Source: an uncultured Erysipelotrichaceae bacterium
Lineage (GTDB): Bacteria; Bacillota_I; Bacilli_A; Erysipelotrichales; Coprobacillaceae
Length of the DNA stretch: 37,621 nt
Assembly (NCBI GenBank): GCA_910588075.1
Contig: CAJUOS010000017.1
Span: forward strand, 1 to 37,621
Direction: 5' to 3'
Below the pieces are notes generated by a model. The model did no database searches. It was given only the letters and a program-made list of their open reading frames with translations, and was not told where the DNA came from. The position numbers were made by a program, and so were the translations under genes. The stretch's first letter is position 1. Each line of letters opens with the position of its first letter. Positions 31,948 to 37,621 of this stretch are shown piece by piece.

Positions 31948-34072
31948 TTTTCTTTTCTTCTTTTTGTTTAATAGGTTTAGGTAATAGTGCTTTTCTAGAA
32001 ACATTAACACCCTTGTCAGTTATTTTACTTACCTTTACTTTGACTATATCACCTAATTTTAAAACATCAGAAACTTTATTAATTCTTTCATGAGCAACAT
32101 CACCAACATGTAAGAATCCATTTGTCCCTTCAAATAATTCAACAAATGCAAATTTATCTTCAACTCTTACAACTTTACCATCATATATTTCACCAACTTC
32201 AGCTTTGCGTACAATACTTTCAATCAATTTTGCAGCAATATCAATGGCTTCTTGATCATAATGATAAATAGTTACTCGACCATCTTGTTCAATATCAATC
32301 TTAACATCATGAGATTTTTCAATAATTTCATTAATTGTTTTTCCACCTGTTCCAATAACATCCTTAATTTGATCAGGTTCAATTTTCATCATATATACTT
32401 TAGGTGCATATTCACTTAATTGATTTCTAGGTTCATTAATTGCACCTAACATACAATCCATAATTTGTTGTCTACCAACTTTAGCTTGAGCTAAAGCTTC
32501 TTCTAAAATTTCTTTAGTAATACCATCAATTTTAATATCCATTTGTAATGCACAAATACCATTTTTAGTTCCTGCAACTTTGAAGTCCATATCTCCTAAA
32601 TGATCTTCCATACCTTGAATATCAGTTAAAATAGTATAATCTTCACCCTTTTTAACAAGACCCATTGCAACACCACTTACTGGATTACTTATCGGAACTC
32701 CTGCTGCCATCAAAGCCATAGAAGAAGCGCAGATGGATGCTTGTGAAGAAGAACCATTTGATTCTAATACTTCAGAAACAACTCTAATTGTATATGGAAA
32801 TTCATCTTCAGAAGGTATAACTTGTGCAAGTGCTCTTTCTCCTAAAGCTCCATGTCCTATTTCACGACGACCTGGCGCTCCCATTCTACCAGTTTCACCA
32901 ACTGAATATGGTGGGAAATTATAATGATGCATAAATCTTTTTTGATCTTCCAAACCTAAACCATCAATTTTTTGATGTTCTCCTAATGCTCCTAAAGTAC
33001 AAGCAGATAAAACTTGTGTTTCTCCACGTGTAAATAATGCAGAACCATGTACTCGAGGTAATAAATCAATTTGAGCATTTAATGGTCTAACTTCATCAAC
33101 TTTGCGACCATCTGGTCTTACCTTATCTTCAGTAATGAGTCTTCTTACTTCATCTTTTTCTAAATCATGTAAAACAATTTTCACCTGTTTAATAACTGAT
33201 TCTTGCTCTTTTAAATCAGCATATTCTCTATCTTCAAACATTGAAACAACTTCAGCATTAATATCATCAATAGCACCATATCTTTCAAGTTTACCAGGAA
33301 TACGAACAGCATTAATCATTCTTTCCTTAGCAATACTTTCTACTTCTTGAACAATGTCTTGATTCAATTCAAATAATGGAATTTCAATTTTCTCTTTTCC
33401 ACATGCTTCTACAACTTGCTCTTGAAAAGCAATAAGTTCTTTAATCTTTTCATGTCCAAACATTAATGCATTTAACATTGTTTCTTCATCAACTTCTTTT
33501 GCATCTGCTTCAACCATATTAATAGCATCTTTTGTTCCAGCAACTTCAAGATTAATTAAACTTCTTTCCATATCCTCTGGACCTGCATTCACAGTAAATT
33601 CTCCATCAATCAAACCAACATTAACACCAGCAATTGGCCCATTAAAAGGAATATCAGATAAACATAATGCTAATGATGCTCCTAACATAGCTGCCATTTC
33701 TGGAGTTGCTTCTTGATCTACTGATAAGACTGTATTCACAACTTGAACTTCATTTCTAAACCCATCTGCAAATAAAGGACGAATAGGTCTATCAATCATA
33801 CGAGCAGTTAATGTTCCATGCTCACTAGGACGTCCTTCACGTTTTAAAAATCCTCCTGGAATCTTTCCAACAGAATATAATTTTTCTTCATATGTAACTG
33901 TTAATGGGAAAAAATCTACATCTTTAGGTTCTTTTCCTGCAACTGCTGTAGATAAGATAACAGTATCATTATATCTTACTAAAACAGAGCCATTAGCTTG
34001 TTTGGCTAATTCACCAGTTTCCACTGTTAATTTTTTTCCATAAAATTCAGTACTAAATACTTGTTTTGACAT
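31937..34072 (-). CDS. pnp: Polyribonucleotide nucleotidyltransferase (PNPase)
   Basis: Phosphorolytic 3'-5' exoribonuclease. From ATG 34072 (AGGTGG, 6 nt upstream) it is 711 aa and starts MSKQVFSTEFYGKKLTVE. Two RNase PH-like domains (about 10-225 and 320-545, the second with GRREIGHGALGERAL and SNGSSSQASICA), an alpha-helical linker, a KH domain (VIGTGGKTINEI, near 560) and a C-terminal S1 domain (GEIYDGKVVRVEDKFAFVEL, about 620-690). It has its own promoter and is followed by maf with overlap. In B. subtilis pnp follows rpsO directly; here mgtE and a small membrane gene lie between. Confidence 0.97.
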   Translation of the reverse strand: MSKQVFSTEFYGKKLTVETGELAKQANGSVLVRYNDTVILSTAVAGKEPKDVDFFPLTVTYEEKLYSVGKIPGGFLKREGRPSEHGTLTARMIDRPIRPLFADGFRNEVQVVNTVLSVDQEATPEMAAMLGASLALCLSDIPFNGPIAGVNVGLIDGEFTVNAGPEDMERSLINLEVAGTKDAINMVEADAKEVDEETMLNALMFGHEKIKELIAFQEQVVEACGKEKIEIPLFELNQDIVQEVESIAKERMINAVRIPGKLERYGAIDDINAEVVSMFEDREYADLKEQESVIKQVKIVLHDLEKDEVRRLITEDKVRPDGRKVDEVRPLNAQIDLLPRVHGSALFTRGETQVLSACTLGALGEHQKIDGLGLEDQKRFMHHYNFPPYSVGETGRMGAPGRREIGHGALGERALAQVIPSEDEFPYTIRVVSEVLESNGSSSQASICASSMALMAAGVPISNPVSGVAMGLVKKGEDYTILTDIQGMEDHLGDMDFKVAGTKNGICALQMDIKIDGITKEILEEALAQAKVGRQQIMDCMLGAINEPRNQLSEYAPKVYMMKIEPDQIKDVIGTGGKTINEIIEKSHDVKIDIEQDGRVTIYHYDQEAIDIAAKLIESIVRKAEVGEIYDGKVVRVEDKFAFVELFEGTNGFLHVGDVAHERINKVSDVLKLGDIVKVKVSKITDKGVNVSRKALLPKPIKQKEEKKNEE

Positions 34073-34104
34073 ATTATATTTCCACCTCATTCATAATCTC
34101 ATTC

Positions 34105-34132
34105 ATTATATCATAAAATATTCTAATAACAA
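34105..34132 (-). promoter_or_regulatory. SigA-type promoter of pnp-maf
   Basis: TTGTTA (34127-34132), 16-nt spacer, perfect TATAAT (34105-34110), 32 nt before the pnp ATG. Confidence 0.72.
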
Positions 34133-34141
34133 ACATTTATT

Positions 34142-34173
34142 TCAAAAAGAAAAGAGATTACCTCATCTCCTTT
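34142..34173 (-). terminator. Terminator after the 154-aa membrane gene
   Basis: Nine-bp stem 34150-34158/34165-34173 with a G-U pair in minus RNA and a 6-nt loop containing the stop codon, then CUUUUUG. Confidence 0.75.
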
Positions 34174-34622
34174 TTGTGTTGTAAATGTACCCCTATATGA
34201 CCTATTCCTAAAATCAAAGAAGAACCCACCAATAAATAGCAATGACTTGCTATACCCAACAAAATAAAAGCAAGAATTGGTAAAGTTGCTCCTGGAACAG
34301 GAATTTGTAAAAACGAACCATAAAAATATTCAAGTGTATGTTCACTTGTAAAATAACGCATCCAATAACATTCATATAAAATTATCAATACTATTGAAAA
34401 AAACAAATAAATACTCATTGTATACTCAATTGGATGAAAATGAACAATAGCAAAACAAGTTACAAGAATTTCACCAATTTTTTCCAACAATAATAAATAC
34501 TTATTTTCATTCTTAGAACTATATCCTATTGGTTGATTGTATAGCCATATTATATTAGGAATCATCAATAAGCACAAATAAATAATTCCTATTATAGATA
34601 TATGTATATTAATTCTATCCAT
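34158..34622 (-). CDS. Conserved-looking integral membrane protein, unknown function
   Basis: 154 aa, four or five hydrophobic helices (about 8-28, 49-65, 68-88, 109-142). The start region IGIIYLCLLMIPNIIWLYNQP and the middle ENKYLLLLEKIGEILVTC have the look of a small Bacillota membrane family often annotated only as hypothetical. PVPGATLPI near 108-116 sits between helices. It starts 9 nt after mgtE, so it is cotranscribed with the magnesium transporter, then ends at a terminator. No catalytic motif seen. Confidence 0.75.
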   Translation of the reverse strand: MDRINIHISIIGIIYLCLLMIPNIIWLYNQPIGYSSKNENKYLLLLEKIGEILVTCFAIVHFHPIEYTMSIYLFFSIVLIILYECYWMRYFTSEHTLEYFYGSFLQIPVPGATLPILAFILLGIASHCYLLVGSSLILGIGHIGVHLQHKKEMR

Positions 34623-34631
34623 TTTTACAAC

Positions 34632-35990
34632 CTATAAACTTAAAAATAAACCTGCAATATTAAAATAGACAAGTAATGATAAAGCATCAACAATAGTCGT
34701 TATAAAAGGACTTGCCATGACAGCAGGGTCAAAACCAATCTTACTTGCTATAACAGGTAAAGTACATCCTACAAACTTTGCAACAATAACTGTTACAAAT
34801 AAAGTCATACACACAATAAAAGCAACAACCATAGATGTTTGATCAATCAACATAATTTTAATAAAATTAGCAATTGATAAAGTAGCTCCAACCATCACAG
34901 ATACTTGTATTTCTTTCCATATAATAAGTGGTAATTCTTTAAATTCAACCTCATCTAAAGATAAAGCACGAATAACAGATACAGATGCTTGTGAACCACA
35001 ATTTCCACCACTATCCATCAACATTGGAATAAAAGAAGTTAATATCACACATGTTGAAAGTGCAGCTTCAAACCCTTGAATAATTTTACCAGTAATAGAT
35101 GCTGAAATCATTAACAATAATAACCAAGGAATACGTTTTTTATATGTTTCAAACACACTTGTTTTCATATAAGGTTGATCTGTTGGAGTAATAGCCGCCA
35201 TCATTTCAATATCCTCAGTCGCTTCCTCTTCTAAAATATCCATAACATCATCAACTGTAACAATACCTACTAAACGATTTTCATTATCAACAACAGGCAT
35301 AGCTCCAAAATCATACTTTTGAAATTGTTTAGCAACCTCTTCTTGATCATCTAATGTATGAAGTGTAATAACATTTTCAGTCATTAAATCTTTTAAACTT
35401 TCATTCGCATTAGCTAAAATAATTTCCCTTAAAGTTACAGTTCCTAACAAATGTTTTTGAGCATCTGTTACATAACAAATATTAATTGTTTCTTTATCAA
35501 CACCTGTTTTTCTAATTCTTTCAATTGCATCTTGAACATCCATATATGCACGTAAATCAACAAACTCCACTGTCATGATACTACCAGCAGAATCTTCAGG
35601 ATATTTTAATAAACTGTTAATATCTCTTCTTGTTTCTTGATCAGTTGCTGCTAATACTTTTTTTACAACATTTGCAGGCATTTCTTCTAACATATCAACA
35701 GCATCATCAGAATAAAGATCATTCATAATTTGACCAATTTCACGATTTGTAAGTGATTCAATAATCATTTGTTCATATTCAACAGGAATATATGAAAACA
35801 CTTCTGCTGCATTATCTTTAGGTAATAATCTAAAAATACGTACAACATCTTCCCTATCATCTATTGTTTCAATAATTTCAGCAATATCTGCTTCATTTAA
35901 ATCAACTAATATCTCTCTAATTTGATGATAACTTTTTTCATTCAATAAACTTTTAATTTGTTTTTCTAATTCTTCAATTCTTTCTTCCAT
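34632..35990 (-). CDS. mgtE: Magnesium transporter MgtE
   Basis: Mg2+-gated channel-like importer. 452 aa, standard. N-terminal superhelical domain (1-130, LLPKDNAAEVFSYIP and YSDDAVDMLEEMPANVV), tandem CBS domains (about 135-255), the plug helix, then five membrane helices (about 285-452). The pore-lining signature appears as MLMDSGGNCGSQAS and the C-terminal VGCTLPVIA...DPAVMASPFITTIVDA. GGAGG lies 7-8 nt before ATG. An overlapping 32-codon ORF precedes it. No M-box riboswitch is visible in the short leader. Confidence 0.96.
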   Translation of the reverse strand: MEERIEELEKQIKSLLNEKSYHQIREILVDLNEADIAEIIETIDDREDVVRIFRLLPKDNAAEVFSYIPVEYEQMIIESLTNREIGQIMNDLYSDDAVDMLEEMPANVVKKVLAATDQETRRDINSLLKYPEDSAGSIMTVEFVDLRAYMDVQDAIERIRKTGVDKETINICYVTDAQKHLLGTVTLREIILANANESLKDLMTENVITLHTLDDQEEVAKQFQKYDFGAMPVVDNENRLVGIVTVDDVMDILEEEATEDIEMMAAITPTDQPYMKTSVFETYKKRIPWLLLLMISASITGKIIQGFEAALSTCVILTSFIPMLMDSGGNCGSQASVSVIRALSLDEVEFKELPLIIWKEIQVSVMVGATLSIANFIKIMLIDQTSMVVAFIVCMTLFVTVIVAKFVGCTLPVIASKIGFDPAVMASPFITTIVDALSLLVYFNIAGLFLSL

Positions 35991-36064
35991 AATTGTTCCT
36001 CCAGATTTAATTGTATATTTTGAATAAAAGTCGGCTCTGGAACATCATTATCTTCGTAAAACAT
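35966..36064 (-). CDS. Short upstream ORF overlapping mgtE
   Basis: 32 codons: MFYEDNDVPEPTFIQNIQ, LNLEEQLWKKELKN, stop. ATG at 36064 is preceded by AAGGA (spacing 9). Its stop lies 25 nt inside mgtE in another frame, and its codons cover the mgtE ribosome site. An in-frame ATG six codons earlier (36082) is possible. An acidic leader peptide of this type could couple translation or sense translation speed, as MgtL does upstream of mgtA, but this is inference. The -10 box TATAAT at 36101-36106 (poor -35) suggests transcription from within the rpsO-mgtE gap. Confidence 0.4.
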   Translation of the reverse strand: MFYEDNDVPEPTFIQNIQLNLEEQLWKKELKN

Positions 36065-36111
36065 ACAATCACATCCTTCCATAACAATTTAACCATTCCT
36101 ATTATAAACTG

Positions 36112-36149
36112 AATAAAGAAAAAAAGATATTCTTTTTTCAATATCTTTT
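36112..36149 (-). terminator. Terminator of rpsO
   Basis: AAAGATATT (36123-36131) pairs with AATATCTTT (36140-36148), 8-nt loop, followed by seven U and then CUUU in minus RNA. It overlaps the rpsO stop codon. Confidence 0.8.
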
Positions 36150-36414
36150 ATCTTCTTAAACCTAATTTGTCAACTAATGCAGTATATCTGTCAAGATCTT
36201 TATTCTTTAAATATTTTAATAAATCTCTTCTTCTACCAACTTTCTTTAAAAGACCTCTATTAGAATGATAATCTTTCTTATGAACTTTAAAATGTTCATT
36301 TAATTTGTTGATATCAGCAGTTAATACAGCAATTTGAACTTCTGGAGAACCTGTATCTCCTTCTTTTCTTGCATATTCTTGCATAATAGCAGTTTTCTCT
36401 TCTTTAGTTAACAT
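36148..36414 (-). CDS. rpsO: 30S ribosomal protein S15
   Basis: Primary 16S rRNA binder at the h20/h22 junction. 88 aa, standard length. DTGSPEVQIAVLTADINKLNEHFKVHKKD (residues 20-48) and HSNRGLLKKVGRRRDLLKYL (49-68) are the rRNA-contacting core. AGGAGG spaced 6-7 nt. Monocistronic: own promoter with a long structured leader and own terminator. S15 represses its own translation in several bacteria, and the leader here is a candidate site. Confidence 0.98.
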   Translation of the reverse strand: MLTKEEKTAIMQEYARKEGDTGSPEVQIAVLTADINKLNEHFKVHKKDYHSNRGLLKKVGRRRDLLKYLKNKDLDRYTALVDKLGLRR

Positions 36415-36494
36415 AAAATTTCCTCCTTGTTTTTAACTTAGCCATTTCCAAGATATAGATTTGAGGACTCTTATATCCTAGATATAGCCGCATT
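36415..36494 (-). promoter_or_regulatory. Candidate S15 autoregulatory leader of rpsO
   Basis: About 80 nt between the predicted start and the rpsO ATG. Contains GGCTATATCTAGGATATA, an AGGA...TCCT pair (about 36461-36476), and a later TATATC, so TATATC and GATATA segments can pair in more than one way, typical of a switchable or pseudoknotted leader. I cannot match it to a defined S15-leader class by eye. Confidence 0.4.
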
Positions 36495-36498
36495 AGTA

Positions 36499-36526
36499 AT
36501 TATAAAGATTATTAAAAATAAGTCAA
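36499..36526 (-). promoter_or_regulatory. SigA-type promoter of rpsO
   Basis: TTGACT (36521-36526), 16-nt spacer, perfect TATAAT (36499-36504). The -35 overlaps the stop codon of the exporter gene. Confidence 0.8.
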
Positions 36527-37392
36527 GTATTCTGGATATTTTTTTGATTTTTTCCTTTCATTAAATAAATCGCAATTCCTAATAATATAAATCCAATAAA
36601 ATGTAACCAATCAAATGACTCTTTTAAGAAAAATAATGATTCAATATATGTTACAATTGGGTTTAACCCTAGAAAAAAACTTGTCTTAAAAGCTCCGATT
36701 TTCTCAATAGCTTTTATATATGTTACTTGTATATATGCAAAACCTATGCCTGAAATTAAAATAAATAATAGCCAATAAAATAATGGTATATGAAGCAATT
36801 GTTTCATATCAAATTGATCAACTAAAATACAATGTAAAAATAGAAACATAAAACCATATAACAATTCATAAAAAGATAAACTTAAAGTATGACTTAATTG
36901 CCATTTCTGTATCAAAACATTTCCCAACATATATAAAATCATCCCTATAAATAAATAATAAAATCCAATACGAATAGAGAATATCTGAAAATGAATAGAT
37001 AACAAAAAAGCAAAAACAGTTATACAAATAGCTATATATTCATATAAGTTCCCTTTCTTTTTTAACAATACTAAAGAAAAAATAAAAGTAAATACTGGAG
37101 CCAATGCATTCATAAAAGCATTATCAATACCTTTAACTTCACTCATACCTAAAAATGTAAAATAAAAATTCAAATAAATAGCTAAAATAGAAATAATTAT
37201 TATTTTATACTTATTCTCACAATGAAAATCTATATGTTTTATTTTCATATATAATGCAATAAATAAACAAGATAAAAGAACACGTATTGTTGCTAGTAAT
37301 AAAAATGATACTTCAGATAATAGCAATTTCATAACAATCACATTTGTTCCCCAAAAAAAACTTGCCAATAATAATTGTAAATAAATCGACAT
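36523..37392 (-). CDS. EamA/DMT-superfamily permease
   Basis: 289 aa with ten predicted membrane helices in two EamA repeats (about 5-130 and 140-282). The N-terminal LLLASFFWGTNVIVMKLL is the typical first helix with the conserved FWG/N signature. The second repeat holds GFAYIQVTYIKAIEKIGAFK and the end helix IGFILLGIAIYLM. Such proteins export amino acids or other metabolites; the substrate cannot be read from sequence. The start at ATG 37392 is chosen because GGTGA sits just upstream; a TTG one codon earlier is possible. Monocistronic, with its own promoter. Confidence 0.88.
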   Translation of the reverse strand: MSIYLQLLLASFFWGTNVIVMKLLLSEVSFLLLATIRVLLSCLFIALYMKIKHIDFHCENKYKIIIISILAIYLNFYFTFLGMSEVKGIDNAFMNALAPVFTFIFSLVLLKKKGNLYEYIAICITVFAFLLSIHFQIFSIRIGFYYLFIGMILYMLGNVLIQKWQLSHTLSLSFYELLYGFMFLFLHCILVDQFDMKQLLHIPLFYWLLFILISGIGFAYIQVTYIKAIEKIGAFKTSFFLGLNPIVTYIESLFFLKESFDWLHFIGFILLGIAIYLMKGKNQKNIQNT

Positions 37393-37452
37393 CAAATCAC
37401 CACTATAAGTATGACCATTTTCTTCTATTTCAAAAATAAATTTTATAAAAAA

Positions 37453-37481
37453 TATATAATGATATTATATTAACACTTCAA
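37453..37481 (-). promoter_or_regulatory. SigA-type promoter of the EamA gene
   Basis: TTGAAG (37476-37481), 17-nt spacer, TATATA (37453-37458), about 60 nt before the ATG. The region is AT-rich, so exact boxes are tentative. Confidence 0.5.
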
Positions 37482-37507
37482 GAATATGAGAATATGAATA
37501 TAGAAGA

Positions 37508-37541
37508 TTAAAAAAGCGAGATTTTATTTCTCGCTTTTTTC
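37508..37541 (-). terminator. Strong terminator after the Fn3-like gene
   Basis: Twelve-bp stem 37510-37521/37529-37540 with GC-rich core GCGAGA/TCTCGC, 7-nt loop, U-tract on the minus strand. Symmetric enough to work on either strand, but no plus-strand gene precedes it. Confidence 0.9.
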
Positions 37542-37547
37542 ATGACT

Positions 37548-37621
37548 TTATTTCACTTTCACAGTCTTTGTAGCACTATATGTTCCATAATACTTCTTTC
37601 CACTTACTGTCTTATAAGCTC
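37548..37621 (-). CDS. C-terminal end of a surface protein with Fn3/Ig-like repeats (partial)
   Basis: Only the last 23 residues are inside the window: AYKTVSGKKYYGTYSATKTV and KVK, then stop. This is the characteristic final strand pair of the fibronectin-III-like domains (YKVRAYKTVNGKKYYG...YSA.K.V) found at the end of many Clostridia/Erysipelotrichia secreted and cell-wall proteins. The rest of the protein, and therefore its function, lies beyond the right edge. Confidence 0.7.
   Translation of the reverse strand, partial: AYKTVSGKKYYGTYSATKTVKVK

Noticed and set aside
35991..36147. M-box magnesium riboswitch before mgtE
   Set aside because: The interval is too short after removing the rpsO terminator, and no M-box-like helices were seen.
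1..37621. CRISPR arrays, tRNA or rRNA genes, intact insertion sequences
   Set aside because: No regularly spaced repeats, cloverleaf-like sequences or terminal inverted repeats with a transposase were found on either strand.

Overview
The window is a 37.6-kb, very AT-rich stretch of a low-GC Bacillota chromosome in which every convincing gene lies on the minus strand. It reads from the right edge to the left edge as a series of head-to-tail operons. Gene content points to an endospore-forming, Gram-positive organism: PolC-type replicase, MinCD with MreCD, SpoIVFA/SpoIVFB, SpoVID/YsxE-like proteins, a SpoIIB-like SPOR protein, a T-box leader and a CIRCE operator. Very low GC with this gene set fits Erysipelotrichia (Coprobacillaceae-like gut bacteria) best; that placement is inference. 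TGG encodes Trp and TGA is used as a stop, so this is not a code-4 mollicute.

In transcription order (high to low coordinates): the C-terminus of an Fn3/Ig-like surface protein with its terminator; an EamA-type exporter; rpsO behind its own leader; mgtE with a small overlapping upstream ORF and an unknown membrane protein; pnp-maf; pfkA; a TPR protein; a small degraded accessory island (about 26.88-29.14 kb); tig-lon-ysxC; spoVID-ysxE-like genes; a valine T-box controlling an unknown membrane-anchored protein plus valS; a 54-aa double-glycine-leader-like peptide; a SpoIIB-like SPOR gene with radC; mreC-mreD-minC-minD-spoIVFA-spoIVFB; rpsB-tsf-pyrH-frr; and uppS-cdsA-dxr-rseP-polC.

The block from tig to spoIVFB follows the Bacillus subtilis order (tig, lon, ysxC, spoVID, ysxE, valS, spoIIB, radC, mre, min, spoIVF) but lacks the hem genes, folC and mreB. 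maf has moved next to pnp. The modules are: septum placement and elongation (MreCD, MinCD), sporulation (SpoIIB, SpoVID, YsxE, SpoIVFAB), protein quality control (Tig, Lon), translation (S2, EF-Ts, RRF, ValS, S15), envelope and isoprenoid synthesis (UppS, CdsA, Dxr, RseP) and central carbon metabolism (PfkA).

The most unusual part is the island between the TPR gene and tig. It is bracketed by near-identical 24-bp direct repeats, and the tig-side copy is also a near-perfect CIRCE. It holds a frameshifted tyrosine-recombinase remnant, a plus-strand coding relic, two paralogous small membrane proteins, and a small peptide ORF whose two halves are joined by a classic A-AAA-AAG slippery heptamer. 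Many terminators here start inside the stop codon of the gene they end.
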